This document shows positions 19,406 through 28,878 of a stretch of DNA of 64,000 nucleotides, piece by piece. Source of the stretch: Calothrix sp. C42_A2020_038 (GTDB lineage Bacteria > Cyanobacteriota > Cyanobacteriia > Cyanobacteriales > Nostocaceae). A program made the translations under genes and the position numbers. Numbering within the stretch: position 1 is the stretch's first letter; each line of letters starts with the position of its first letter. The notes under the pieces are model-generated. The model ran no database searches. It was not told the DNA's origin and saw nothing but the letters and a program-made list of their open reading frames with translations. The DNA lies in contig JACYLQ010000002.1 of the NCBI GenBank assembly GCA_015272395.1, positions 46,150 through 110,149 on the forward strand, in the 5' to 3' direction.

Positions 19406-20382
19406 TTTTTACTGTAAGCTAACTCTTGGCGTTTCCTTACTATGTCAAGCATTTTCTTAACTACACGTGATGGGATAGGCGCCTGGTTTTTTATGGGTCC
19501 AATAGAAACTAGCCATTCAGCTACGTCTGGAAAGGTAGGACGAATAGATTCTAAAAAGGTGTCCCAAAACCAGTACCACATGGAGTCATGATAATGAATA
19601 ACTTTCGCAGTTTGAAGATGCTCTTGATTATACCAACTAACAGGAACACAGGAACCAATCGCAAAATTATGCGAATATGGTAGTGTTTGCCAAGGAATTC
19701 CCATTTTGGCAACAGTCAATCCAAGTGCTACTTGGTCATTGAAAAAGAATCCAGAGTCACGAGATGCGATATGGCAATCACATAGTTGAGTAAAAGTTTG
19801 CATATAATATTGGGCAAATTTTGTGCTACGGCGATAAATAAATACGCCACTATTAAAATAAAAACGTATTAATAACTGTTCTGGCTCGCTTTTGACCCAA
19901 GGTAAAGCTTCGATATCAAGATTAAGACATTTACAAATTTCACGCCAGTAAGGTTCATTTGGATCAGATACTCCAGCAGTTGATATATTGAGTCGATCTG
20001 ATGGACAAGCTCGAAAACTCTTATCGTTCTCTATTTGGAATAGACTTGGTTCATCAACTATGAGTAAATCACTATCTAACCAAGCAATGCATTCAGTTTT
20101 TGCAACTTGCTCGACTGTGTTTAGAGCCAAGAGCTTATTCAAAAATTTATTCCAAGAATACTGATTTTGATTACGAGAATAAATATATTCAACCTCAAAT
20201 TTATCAAATATCTGGCGGGTACTGTTGGCGATTGCCGGACTGTAGCGAGGTGTGATGGCATATACAGGTGAAGATGCAAAACAACCTCCCCATCGACGTA
20301 AGCTTTCAATCATGCGTATTGTTTGTGCTTCCAACCAGCCTGATTCGACACAGCATACAAATGTGACTGAATTATTATTCAT
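19390..20382 (-). CDS. Putative GT-A-fold glycosyltransferase
   Basis: A 330-residue soluble protein with features of nucleotide-diphospho-sugar transferases: N-terminal VTFVCCVESGWLEAQTIRMIESLRRWGG, the DxD-like block CIAWLDSDLLIVDEPSLF and a later YFNSGVFIYRRSTKFAQYY that resembles the FNSG motif of GT8-like enzymes. The region FNDQVALGLTVAKMGIPWQTLPYSHNFA corresponds to the acceptor-site end of such folds. Divergent from the GT2 gene at 20653, with about 270 bp for the two promoters. Sugar unknown. Confidence 0.75.
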   Translation of the reverse strand: MNNNSVTFVCCVESGWLEAQTIRMIESLRRWGGCFASSPVYAITPRYSPAIANSTRQIFDKFEVEYIYSRNQNQYSWNKFLNKLLALNTVEQVAKTECIAWLDSDLLIVDEPSLFQIENDKSFRACPSDRLNISTAGVSDPNEPYWREICKCLNLDIEALPWVKSEPEQLLIRFYFNSGVFIYRRSTKFAQYYMQTFTQLCDCHIASRDSGFFFNDQVALGLTVAKMGIPWQTLPYSHNFAIGSCVPVSWYNQEHLQTAKVIHYHDSMWYWFWDTFLESIRPTFPDVAEWLVSIGPIKNQAPIPSRVVKKMLDIVRKRQELAYSKKCQIF

Positions 20383-20652
20383 GCTTAAATCTTATAGAAT
20401 AGATATTTCATCAGAAATATTGATTATTTTGCGTAAAAATATTATTTTTTTATTATTTGTAATAATAACTACTTTAAGTATGAGTTTTAGCTACAAAATT
20501 TAAGTACTAGAAAAGTTGTAAGTTTAATACTCCTCAAGAGGTAAGCATAAAACTCAAAATATGAAAATATGTTAAAGGGGAAATGTTTTCATTTTCTACT
20601 GACTCTTTAGTAATAAGCAGGGTAACGGTTTTCTGTCGCAGGGGGCTATAAG

Positions 20653-21651
20653 ATGCGCTCAATCGGTGTAGTAGTGATTGGACGGAATGAAGGACAACGC
20701 CTTCAACAGTGTTTGGAATCTATAATATCAGAAGGGGTGGTTATAGTATACGTTGATTCTGGTTCTACCGATGATAGTGTAGCTATGGCTAGTGATGCAG
20801 GAGTTCATATTGTTTCACTTGATTTATCAATTCCATTTACGGCAGCGCGCGCTCGTAATGCAGGATTTGAAATGCTTGTTAAACTGGCACCAAATATAGA
20901 GTATGTGCAGTTTGTAGATGGAGACTGCGTGATTGTAACCGGATGGCTGGAAACCGCAGCGAATTATTTAGCCGTAAATCCTTCAGTTGTGGTAGTCTGC
21001 GGACGGCGCCGTGAAGAGTTTCCTGAAGATTCGATTTACAATCAGTTGTGTGATATTGAGTGGGATACACCAATCGGAGAAACAAAAGCTTGTGGTGGGG
21101 ACTCAATGATGCGGGTTTCTGCATTAAAAGCAGTAGGGGGTTTCGACCCAACCCTAATTGCTGGTGAAGAACCCGAATTGTGTCTGCGACTACGTGCAAA
21201 TGGAGGTAGAATAGTTCGTTTAGACCAAGAAATGACGTTGCATGATGCACAAATAAAAAGTTTTGGACAATTCTGGAAACGTTCACTAAGAGCTGGTCAT
21301 GCATATGCACAAGGAGCTTGGATGCATGGTCGTACACCTGAACGCTACTGGGTTAAAGAATCTCGCAGCATTTGGCTATGGGGTTTTACTTTGCCTTTGA
21401 TTGCGATCGGAACTAGCTGGTTAACATCGGGTATTAGCTTAATTATATTGATAGCTGCTTACGCTGCCTTAAGTTATCGAATCTACAAACATCAGAAAGC
21501 TCGTGGGCTAACATCACAAAATGCTAGACTCTATTCTTTATACTGTGTCATAAGTAAATTTCCTCAAGCGCAAGGTCAAATTCAGTTCCACCTTTCGCGC
21601 TTATTCAACCGTCAACCCACTTTGGTTGAGTATAAAAATGCTACATCCTAG
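20653..21651 (+). CDS. Glycosyltransferase family 2
   Basis: A GT2 enzyme with VVVIGRNEGQRLQQCLESI, the nucleotide-binding VYVDSGSTDDSVAMA, the metal-binding YVQFVDGDCVIVTGWLE and the catalytic-base region GGFDPTLIAGEEPELCLRLRANGGRI. HDAQIKSFGQFWKRSLRAGHAYAQGA follows, and one or two membrane helices sit at about 245-275. This arrangement is common among exopolysaccharide GT2 enzymes that act on lipid-linked acceptors. A GGGGGC stretch lies nine bases before the ATG and may serve as the ribosome site. It stands apart from its neighbours with spacers of 270 and 348 bp. Confidence 0.9.
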   Translation: MRSIGVVVIGRNEGQRLQQCLESIISEGVVIVYVDSGSTDDSVAMASDAGVHIVSLDLSIPFTAARARNAGFEMLVKLAPNIEYVQFVDGDCVIVTGWLETAANYLAVNPSVVVVCGRRREEFPEDSIYNQLCDIEWDTPIGETKACGGDSMMRVSALKAVGGFDPTLIAGEEPELCLRLRANGGRIVRLDQEMTLHDAQIKSFGQFWKRSLRAGHAYAQGAWMHGRTPERYWVKESRSIWLWGFTLPLIAIGTSWLTSGISLIILIAAYAALSYRIYKHQKARGLTSQNARLYSLYCVISKFPQAQGQIQFHLSRLFNRQPTLVEYKNATS

Positions 21652-21999
21652 CTACTAGAATGGATTATCGAAATTAATTTGATGTAAGTAAGCCTGGAAA
21701 ACATAACCCCCAACCCGCGCTCTTGGAAAGGGGGAAAATCCGGAAAAAAAACTTTTCTTTATGATAACTTTACAAAAAAATGAATAATTTAAAGATTAAC
21801 TTCACATAAGTGATTGATTTTACTCGGAAAAAATATTAACTTAACAAATTAACAGTGCTAAATATTATGCTGTTCCGATGCTCCTTAGCGTCAGCGAGGA
21901 TTTTTGAAATCAAATGAATAAAGTAAGCATCAAAATAGTTGGTATTCGATATTCTATGGCAACCAATTCTAATATTGATGCGTAGTCTTACAAGCAATC
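21652..21999. other. 348-bp intergenic region
   Basis: No open frame on either strand. AT-rich with one GC-rich patch near 21700 (ACCCCCAACCCGCGC). It probably contains the promoter of the 22000-27000 forward block; no specific site can be pointed out. Confidence 0.5.
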
Positions 22000-23250
22000 A
22001 TGAAAATAGCGTACCTGGTTAATAAATACCCGAAGGTAAGCCACAGCTTTATTAGGCGTGAAATTTTGGCGCTTGAGGCAAGTGGACTATCAGTAGCTCG
22101 ATTCTCAATTCGGTCTTGTTGTTCTGAATTGGTTGACCCGAAAGACAAGCTTGAATTTGAGAAGACACGGGTAATATTAGATGTTGGAGTGTGGGGTTTG
22201 TTACTGAGCTTATTGAGCTATGGGATTACAAAACCAGCTTTACTACTTAAAGGTCTAGCTTTAGCGCTGAAGATTGGCAGAAATTCTGATGTCGGAATTC
22301 TACGTCATATCATCTACCTCGCAGAAGCTTGTGTATTACGACATTGGCTGTGTGAATGTCAAGCAACTCATCTTCACGCCCATTTTGGCACTAATTCAAC
22401 TACTGTAGCAATGTTGTGCCATGCCATCGGTGGTCCAGAATATAGCTTTACAGTTCATGGTCCAGAAGAGTTTGACCGCGCGTTCAATATTGGTTTAACC
22501 GAGAAGATAAATCGTGCCAAGTTTGTTGTTGCGATTTGTTCTTTTGGTTTAAGCCAGTTGTATCGCTGGTGTGATTATCAGCAATGGCACAAAATTCATC
22601 TGATTCGCTGCGGTGTTGATGATGATTACTTTAACCAACCGCAAACGAGCATTCATGATATCAGTAATCTAGTTTGTGTAGGAAGGTTATGTGAACAGAA
22701 AGGTCAAATACTGCTTTTGAAAGCTATCAAACAACTTCGTGACGAAGGATGGAATTTGCTATTGACTTTAGTCGGAGATGGGGAAATGCGGGGTCAACTC
22801 GAAGCACTCATCCACGATTATGGATTACAACAGCAGGTTAGAATTACAGGATGGGCCAGCGGTGAAGATGTGCAACATTATATACAAGATGCTCGCGCCC
22901 TAGTATTGCCAAGTTTTGCCGAGGGCTTGCCAGTTGTGCTGATGGAAGCTTTTGCGCTACGAAGACCTGTTATTACTACTTATGTTGCAGGTATTCCGGA
23001 ACTTGTTCAATCGGATGTTAACGGTTGGTTAGTACCAGCAGGTTCGGTTGATGCTTTAGCTAGTGCAATTCGTAAAGTATTGGAAATGCCAAGCGAAATT
23101 TTAACTCAAATGGGTGGCGCCGGAACTCTAAGGGTGAAACAGCAGCACAACATCAGTGAAGAAGCGAAAAAGCTAGCAGCTCTGTTTTGTGGGCATAACC
23201 CTAGTCATATTCAACACCAACATCAGTTAGAATCTGTAAGCATTAGGTAA
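22000..23250 (+). CDS. Glycosyltransferase family 4 (WcaL/colanic-acid-like)
   Basis: A GT-B transferase beginning MKIAYLVNKYPKVSHSFIRREILALEASG, a signature of the colanic-acid WcaL/AmsK group (YLxxxYPxxSxTFIxxEI). The acceptor half contains HLHAHFGTNSTTVAMLCH and YSFTVHGPEEFDRA. The donor half contains VGRLCEQKGQILLLKAIKQL, LTLVGDGEMR and the E-x7-E block SFAEGLPVVLMEAFALRRPVITTYVAGIPELV. It leads a forward block with the flippase 59 bp downstream. It probably builds the side chain or backbone of the same repeat unit; the sugar is unknown. Confidence 0.92.
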   Translation: MKIAYLVNKYPKVSHSFIRREILALEASGLSVARFSIRSCCSELVDPKDKLEFEKTRVILDVGVWGLLLSLLSYGITKPALLLKGLALALKIGRNSDVGILRHIIYLAEACVLRHWLCECQATHLHAHFGTNSTTVAMLCHAIGGPEYSFTVHGPEEFDRAFNIGLTEKINRAKFVVAICSFGLSQLYRWCDYQQWHKIHLIRCGVDDDYFNQPQTSIHDISNLVCVGRLCEQKGQILLLKAIKQLRDEGWNLLLTLVGDGEMRGQLEALIHDYGLQQQVRITGWASGEDVQHYIQDARALVLPSFAEGLPVVLMEAFALRRPVITTYVAGIPELVQSDVNGWLVPAGSVDALASAIRKVLEMPSEILTQMGGAGTLRVKQQHNISEEAKKLAALFCGHNPSHIQHQHQLESVSIR

Positions 23251-23309
23251 ATTCAGATCAATTCAACTAAATTCAACTAATCTAAACTCGACTTCCACTA
23301 ACCCAACTC

Positions 23310-24662
23310 ATGACAACCTTAAAAAAGCCGATTAAAAAACTAGCCATTCGTGGTGCAGTGTGGACAATCGTCGGTTATGGCGCCAGTCAAATTGTACGTT
23401 TTATCGGCAATATTATCTTAACTAAGCTTTTAGTGCCTGAATTTTTTGGGTTGATGGCAGTAGTGAACACACTTTTGATGGGTATTGAGTTATTTTCAGA
23501 CCTTGGCATTGGTCAAAGTATTATCCAGAACAAGCGTGGTGAAGACCCAGAATTTTTTAACACTGCTTGGACACTACAAATTGGTCGGGGATTCTTAGTT
23601 TGGTTGATTTGTTTGTTAATTAGCTACCCAGCAGCAAGGTTTTATCAAGAACCACGATTGTTGTGGTTAGTACCAATCATGGGGTTGATGTCAATCATTT
23701 TAGGATTTGCCTCACCGGCGCCTGCAATACTCAACCGTCGTATGGCAATTGATAAAGTTATTATCTTTGACTTTATCGTCCAGATACTTTCGCTTTCGAG
23801 CTTGATAATTCTAGCTTGGTGGTTTCGCAGCTTATGGGCATTTGCAATTGGCGGATTAATGGGAGGAACAATCCGTACTGTCGGTAGCTACTTTCTGATT
23901 CCTGAAACAAGACCCAGATTTGCATGGGATAAAACAGCACTTAAAGAACTTCTATCTTTTGGTAGATGGATGTTCGTCGCTACAGCTTTAATGTTTTTAG
24001 CAGAACAATCCGACCGATTAATTTTGGGTAGATTACTTTCATTCAAAATTGTGGGAGTTTACACTATCGCTGCAACACTAGCGAATATGCCGCGCGAAGT
24101 GATCAAAAATTTGGGTTACAGAGTTATATTTCCAACAATATCTAATCAAGTAGACTTACCACGGGAAAGCTTGCGAGCCAAAATTCTTCGTCAGCGTCAG
24201 CTAATTGTATTCGTCTGTGCTGTAATGTTAGCGCTGTTAGTGAATACAGGTGATTTAGTTATTGCTCAAGTTTATGACCAAAGATATGCAGAAGCAAGAT
24301 GGATGATGCCGATACTTTGCTGCGGTATTTGGTTCTCGATTTTGTTCCACACCACAAGTCCAGCTTTATTAGCTTTAGGAAAACCAGTCTATTCAGCACA
24401 AAGTAATTTGCTCAGATTTCTGATGATTGGTATCGGTATGCCATTAGCGTTTTCTTTGCAAGGAACTTTGGGAGTAATTATTATAATTGCCCTTTCAGAT
24501 TTTCCACTCTATCTTGCCAATCTTTACGGTTTGTGGTGTGAAAAACTTTTTTCTTTAATTCAAGATATTCAAGCAACAGCACTGTTTGTAGGGATGGTAG
24601 TTTTGTTCGCGATAATTCGCAACTCGATTGGATTGGGAAATCCATTCCAAATTTTTCTTTAA
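23310..24662 (+). CDS. Wzx-like oligosaccharide flippase
   Basis: A polytopic inner-membrane protein of the MOP superfamily that moves lipid-linked repeat units to the periplasmic face. Around twelve hydrophobic segments are spaced through 450 residues. It opens with IRGAVWTIVGYGASQIVRFIGNIILTKLLVPEFFGLMAVVNTLL and continues with GIELFSDLGIGQSIIQNKRGEDPEFFNTAW, both typical of the MviN/Wzx/teichuronic-acid flippase group. It has its own ATG and no strong ribosome site. It completes a Wzx/Wzy pair with the ligase-like gene at 17087. Confidence 0.93.
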   Translation: MTTLKKPIKKLAIRGAVWTIVGYGASQIVRFIGNIILTKLLVPEFFGLMAVVNTLLMGIELFSDLGIGQSIIQNKRGEDPEFFNTAWTLQIGRGFLVWLICLLISYPAARFYQEPRLLWLVPIMGLMSIILGFASPAPAILNRRMAIDKVIIFDFIVQILSLSSLIILAWWFRSLWAFAIGGLMGGTIRTVGSYFLIPETRPRFAWDKTALKELLSFGRWMFVATALMFLAEQSDRLILGRLLSFKIVGVYTIAATLANMPREVIKNLGYRVIFPTISNQVDLPRESLRAKILRQRQLIVFVCAVMLALLVNTGDLVIAQVYDQRYAEARWMMPILCCGIWFSILFHTTSPALLALGKPVYSAQSNLLRFLMIGIGMPLAFSLQGTLGVIIIIALSDFPLYLANLYGLWCEKLFSLIQDIQATALFVGMVVLFAIIRNSIGLGNPFQIFL

Positions 24663-24726
24663 ATTACCAATCTGAATCCTGCATTTATCTAAGTCCATCC
24701 AAGCCTGAATTGCTTACCAAGTTATC

Positions 24727-25749
24727 ATGTTAAATACAGCATCTCTCTGGAAGTTGCGATATTCGCATTGGTATAAACCAGTTGATGAACCAATTCTTGG
24801 CTATACAATCTTGTTACCTGTTCCTGGTGATTTACCTGTTTTTCTCAAAATTGCCTTAGAAATCTGCTCAACTCAGAAATTAGATGGTTTGTTTGAAGCT
24901 CTTGTCATACCAGACCAGTTTGTCCCAGGTTTTGCTGAATTGCTTCAGACTTGGCAGGATAAACATTACTATCCAATTCGCTTGATTAATCCTAACCCGT
25001 TAGAGCAATTAATCTCCCGTTATCAAAACAATCCGCACAACAACCACTGGTTACAACTGGTTCGTGGAGTTAATACAACTCGAACTACGCATGTACTGTT
25101 ACATGATGCTGATTTGTTCATCACCGAAGATATATTCATGAAGACCCACTACGAGACTTGCAAATCAGAAAATCTAGCGTGTCTTGGAGTTAGTCCAGTT
25201 TGGGACACTTGGTATAAAGAACAAGGAATCAATCATATCGCTGCAACCTGGGAAATGATGTTCAATGTAGACTGGATGAGGAGTTTTCATCCTTGGGAAC
25301 ATCGTGGTCATGACAGTGAAATTGCAGGTAAAGCCCATACATTTGACACAACCCTTCTTCCACAGTGCAAAACGAAACCAGAGTTGATTAAGTATCACCA
25401 GCAAGAGTGGGGATTTATTCACTTTAATTATGTTATCTGTACTTATCGTTGGTTTCAAAAAAGTAAAGGTAGCTTTGAAGATGAATGCTTCCGAATTCTT
25501 TTAATTCGGTTACTGATCAATGTATTTGACACTTCTTCTTGGAAGTACCAAGTTCCAGAACTTGATGAACTAATTAAAGGTATAACCGACAAAAATAACG
25601 CTGTTACTTATGTACAACAAAAAACACGAAGTCAATACTTCGAGTTCCGTACTAAATTACAAACCCTGATCGACAGTCAACTTTTAGATTCAGAAAAAGC
25701 ATCGATTCTTTACGACGGCGCCGATAAATTTGATAAAGCATTTTCCTAA
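24727..25749 (+). CDS. Putative glycosyltransferase-like protein (GT-A-like)
   Basis: A 340-residue soluble protein of unrecognised family. A central block TTHVLLHDADLFITEDIFMKTHYETC has the DAD arrangement of a GT-A metal site, preceded by LEALVIPDQF- and NPLEQLI-type segments in the first 100 residues that would form the nucleotide-binding fold. Later parts (HPWEHRGHDSEIAGKAHTFDT) carry several histidines and acids that may complete the active site. It follows the flippase by 64 bp and is closed by a terminator-type hairpin, so it ends that transcription unit. Function in glycan assembly is inferred from context. Confidence 0.65.
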   Translation: MLNTASLWKLRYSHWYKPVDEPILGYTILLPVPGDLPVFLKIALEICSTQKLDGLFEALVIPDQFVPGFAELLQTWQDKHYYPIRLINPNPLEQLISRYQNNPHNNHWLQLVRGVNTTRTTHVLLHDADLFITEDIFMKTHYETCKSENLACLGVSPVWDTWYKEQGINHIAATWEMMFNVDWMRSFHPWEHRGHDSEIAGKAHTFDTTLLPQCKTKPELIKYHQQEWGFIHFNYVICTYRWFQKSKGSFEDECFRILLIRLLINVFDTSSWKYQVPELDELIKGITDKNNAVTYVQQKTRSQYFEFRTKLQTLIDSQLLDSEKASILYDGADKFDKAFS

Positions 25750-25761
25750 CGATTGGTTGAG

Positions 25762-25793
25762 ATTCCCGATTTGGCAAAATCTGGGAATTTTTA
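25762..25793 (+). terminator. Hairpin of the ATTCCCGA family with T-run
   Basis: ATTCCCGATTT pairs with AAATCTGGGAAT (one bulged base), followed by TTTTTA. It sits directly after the stop of the gene ending at 25749. Confidence 0.75.
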
Positions 25794-25898
25794 GTTTGAT
25801 TAATTACATATTGGCTGCGGCATTTATGTAGCAAATCTTAGAACTGCCTGCTAATATTAGCTCATTAGCTTATAAGGCATTTTCTAGGAGGTACTTTG

Positions 25899-26963
25899 AT
25901 GTACCATATCGTTCTTAGTCGTGCATTTGACCTAGAGACGATGGCTGATAACGCCCGAACTGGTAAGTCTCCTTGCCATGTGATGTGGGAAGCTGGTCAA
26001 ATATTAAAAGCCGATATTCTTCAACCCAATGGATACCGGATTTTACCATCAGATAAAATCCGCACACTTGTGATAGGTAATACTGAACACTGGGCATTAG
26101 CTCGTGCAGTATTAAGGCAAGCAACGGAAAATGATGTAATATTTTGTACCGGGGAAGATGTTGGAATACCTGTAGCTTCTTTGTTGGGTAAGAAGCATCG
26201 GCGCCCGAAAATAGCTGTATTTATTCACAATATCAATCGATTACGTGGGCGCTTGGCGTTGAAATTGTTTCAAGTACAGGACAAAATAGATTTATTCATG
26301 ACTTATACAGCAGCGAGTGCTAGCTTTTTGTGCGAGTATTTGAATTTACCAGAAAGCAAAGTGAAGTTATTTGTTGAACAACCAACAGACATTTCATTCT
26401 TTACACCTGGTGAAGCATCTGCTAATAAAACACGTTCACTAATTGCAAGCGCTGGGCTAGAACAGCGTGACTATCGTACTCTTGCCTTAGCAATACAAGA
26501 TTTATTAGATGTTGATGTCAGAATTTGTGTCGCTTCCCCAAATGCAAAAGCAACGAAGCGTGCTTTTCCGCAAGTGCTGCCAAGTAATATGCTTTGTCGC
26601 TATTATGAGTGGCAAGAGTTAGTACAACTATATCGTGATGCCAATATTGTGGTAGTTCCTTTATTCCCCAATAACTATCAAGCCGGACTCAGTACCATGT
26701 TTGAAGCACTGGCATGTCGGCGCCCGGTGATAATAACAAAATCTCCAGGAATTATTGCAGAGCTAGAAAAAGCAGGTGCTGTTCTTTGTGTAGAGCAAGG
26801 AAATGTACTCGAATTACGCCAATCGATTGTTACATTACTAAACAACCCCCAAAAGGCGGATATGTTAGCGCAGCGAGGATATGAATTAGTACTGCGATAC
26901 TATAATCACAGAATATATATTGGCAAATTTATAGAACAAATAAGTTCTCTCTGTGTTATGTGA
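25899..26963 (+). CDS. Glycosyltransferase family 4-like
   Basis: A 354-residue GT-B-like protein. The start is ATG 25899, which follows a perfect AGGAGG ribosome site by seven bases; the TTG one codon upstream in the track is unlikely. Donor-side features are LYRDANIVVVPLFPNNYQAGLSTMFEALACRRPVIITKSPGIIAELEKAGAV, which corresponds to the E-x7-E region although the first Glu is replaced (QAGLSTMFE). The missing first acid is worth noting but occurs in other GT4 members. It overlaps the convergent DUF2085 gene by 8 bp at its 3' end. Sugar unknown. Confidence 0.82.
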   Translation: MYHIVLSRAFDLETMADNARTGKSPCHVMWEAGQILKADILQPNGYRILPSDKIRTLVIGNTEHWALARAVLRQATENDVIFCTGEDVGIPVASLLGKKHRRPKIAVFIHNINRLRGRLALKLFQVQDKIDLFMTYTAASASFLCEYLNLPESKVKLFVEQPTDISFFTPGEASANKTRSLIASAGLEQRDYRTLALAIQDLLDVDVRICVASPNAKATKRAFPQVLPSNMLCRYYEWQELVQLYRDANIVVVPLFPNNYQAGLSTMFEALACRRPVIITKSPGIIAELEKAGAVLCVEQGNVLELRQSIVTLLNNPQKADMLAQRGYELVLRYYNHRIYIGKFIEQISSLCVM

Positions 26964-27462
26964 ACTTTTCTTTTGAGTGAAATATTGGCATGGTAAACAA
27001 ACCCCATGCTAAACCAGTTACTAAACCAAACACTGCCACAAAATAGTTATTAAAATCCCACCATCCTAACACTTGTATTGCTAACTCCAAAGGATAAGCC
27101 ATCATCAAAACAGCAGCGATAGCGGCGCCACTCCAGCCATACTGACTTAGCCAATAGAAACCTTTACCACCATTAACAGCGTATAAAATGCGCGTCAACA
27201 GTAATCCTGTAACCGTACCGTAGCAACGCATACATACACCCATAATAAACGGTGGCGCCAGCATTACCCCCATATTAGGCTGCGGACACACATGATTACC
27301 CATAGAGTAAATAATATTGGCAATAATAGATAGCATCGGTAAATTTGACGCTGCGAGGAAAGGAGCAACTACAGGCCCTACCACCATTCCCGTCAGCAAA
27401 AAATCTGCAACTATGCTTGTCCAATTGACACGTGACCGCTTATTTAAAACTACTCCTTGCAT
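26956..27462 (-). CDS. DUF2085 family membrane protein
   Basis: A small integral membrane protein with four to five hydrophobic segments (about 20-50, 65-85, 90-110, 118-135 and 140-160). The sequence GNHVCPQPNM and then MGVCMRCYGTVTGLL gives the CxRCxG-type motif that marks DUF2085 proteins. The cysteines suggest a metal or redox role, but the function is unknown. Such genes are widespread in cyanobacteria and do not belong to polysaccharide pathways, so it is probably an insertion into the cluster. Its 3' end overlaps that of the convergent glycosyltransferase by 8 bp. Confidence 0.85.
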   Translation of the reverse strand: MQGVVLNKRSRVNWTSIVADFLLTGMVVGPVVAPFLAASNLPMLSIIANIIYSMGNHVCPQPNMGVMLAPPFIMGVCMRCYGTVTGLLLTRILYAVNGGKGFYWLSQYGWSGAAIAAVLMMAYPLELAIQVLGWWDFNNYFVAVFGLVTGLAWGLFTMPIFHSKEKFT

Positions 27463-27552
27463 GGTTAGTATACACAGATAAAATGAATTGTAAAGATATT
27501 GTAATATTTTTTCGAAAAATATACAGCATTTTACCTGTTGATGGGATACATA

Positions 27553-27584
27553 TTGTAGAGATGTTACATGTAACTTCTCTACAA
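27553..27584. repeat. Near-perfect palindrome of the GTAGAGACGT family
   Basis: TTGTAGAGATGTTACA is followed directly by TGTAACTTCTCTACAA, complementary in 15 of 16 positions with no loop. It lies between two reverse-strand genes. Related copies are at 42296 and 49144. Such short palindromes are dispersed in many filamentous cyanobacterial genomes. Confidence 0.7.
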
Positions 27585-27591
27585 CACGCGA

Positions 27592-28557
27592 TTATTTAAC
27601 AAATCTATAGTAGAGAAAAATATCTCGATATGGGATGCTAGTAATTTGCCACTTATAAAATTTATCAAACAAGCTAATTAATTTCTCTTTAAATGGTAAA
27701 TTTTGGCGTTCCCACTCGCACAGGCGCCGCAGACGCTCGTTTTTAATGCCCATGTAATGCAGGTAAGTTAGTTTCTTACCTTGATCATATAACACATGAT
27801 TTTTTTCCTCAAAGTGTGAAGACGTGATACAAACACCTGTATTATACTGAGAGGAATCGTCTAAAGTGAAATTATATAGTTTGAAGTTTTTTTTCAAAGT
27901 CATGTAATTTAATTTGGTTTGTTCGCTCAACCAACTTCTAAATACTTTAATATCTCCTTTGCTCAACTCTTGGAGAAAATATTCTAAATCCTCTGGGGTA
28001 ATAGCTTGGCGCCTAGATGCCCAAAACCCCCCGCAATGAAAACGATTTGCTAAGGCATCTTTATTTTGGTAAGTATGTTTAAATACCTCATAGTAATAGT
28101 CAACTTCTTTTAACCGCAGTGAAGTTTTGCGTTGGTAGTCATGAACTACAAAATCATATTCATTTAGTTTATCGAACACATGGTCGAGCGATTGGAATAC
28201 TAATGTATCCAAATCTAAGTAAAGAAATTTTTCAAAAGGCCCGTCAAACGCACAATATTTGCGGTGCATTGTCAAAGTTTCAGCATGTTTTTCTGTAACA
28301 TCTTCGTAAGGATATTCAAAATAAAGTTGATTAAATTTATTAATAAAGTTTTCCCAGCGTGATATTGATTCTTTGTCATTAAACAAAAATAGGTTTTTTC
28401 GTTTTGCAATTTCTTGGTTGATTAAATCCAAATTGTCATTATATGGAATAATACAAATTGGTATATAGGAACTATAATTGAGTTCGATGCTGTTCAACAA
28501 AGCAATTAACTGGTCATATACAATATCGTTTGCTAGTAAATAAATGCCTTTGTTCAT
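27592..28557 (-). CDS. Putative GT-A-like sugar transferase, copy 1 of a three-member paralogue set
   Basis: A 321-residue soluble protein opening MNKGIYLLANDIVYDQLIALLNSIE. The conserved features shared with the genes at 28879 and 29880 are a (G)IY(I/L)xANDxVxDxxIALLNSI start, a YLDLDTLVF-type DxD block, an FxxGGFWASR-type block and a terminal IPYRDIFLYYR. This resembles what I recall as the Npun_R2821/Npun_R2823 family of cyanobacterial proteins, though I cannot verify the name. The layout matches a nucleotide-sugar transferase. It is divergent from copies 2 and 3 across about 320 bp. Confidence 0.75.
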   Translation of the reverse strand: MNKGIYLLANDIVYDQLIALLNSIELNYSSYIPICIIPYNDNLDLINQEIAKRKNLFLFNDKESISRWENFINKFNQLYFEYPYEDVTEKHAETLTMHRKYCAFDGPFEKFLYLDLDTLVFQSLDHVFDKLNEYDFVVHDYQRKTSLRLKEVDYYYEVFKHTYQNKDALANRFHCGGFWASRRQAITPEDLEYFLQELSKGDIKVFRSWLSEQTKLNYMTLKKNFKLYNFTLDDSSQYNTGVCITSSHFEEKNHVLYDQGKKLTYLHYMGIKNERLRRLCEWERQNLPFKEKLISLFDKFYKWQITSIPYRDIFLYYRFVK

Positions 28558-28878
28558 AATTCTAATTTATCTTAAATAATAGTACTATTTCAGTAATTTT
28601 ACGTATATTATGATTTTTTTGGAGCTATGCTGGCACTAGTATAACCGATTTCATAAAGCCGTCGATAGTTCCTAACCCTGAGAATATTTAGGAATCTAAT
28701 TGCTTACACTTTTCAATCAGAAGATGTATAAGTTATAAAAGGACAAAGGGTGTTAGGTGAGTGAATTTGATTCAGTAAATTTACGAATAATAGATTGAAG
28801 CAGATAAATTAATTTAAATCAATTCATATTTATTAGCTGTGTTTGCCGGATTTATAGAAATTGGAGTGAGTGTCATAT
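28558..28878. other. 321-bp divergent intergenic region
   Basis: Separates copy 1 from copies 2 and 3 of the paralogue set. AT-rich, no open frame, no recognisable operator. It presumably holds both promoters. Confidence 0.45.

Noticed and set aside
20252-20503. Forward ORF of 83 aa in the divergent gap
   Set aside because: Half lies antisense to the 19390 gene, the rest is AT-rich; no ribosome site.
25899-26963. Pseudogene status because the first Glu of E-x7-E is missing
   Set aside because: The frame is intact with an ideal ribosome site and other GT4 members vary at this position.
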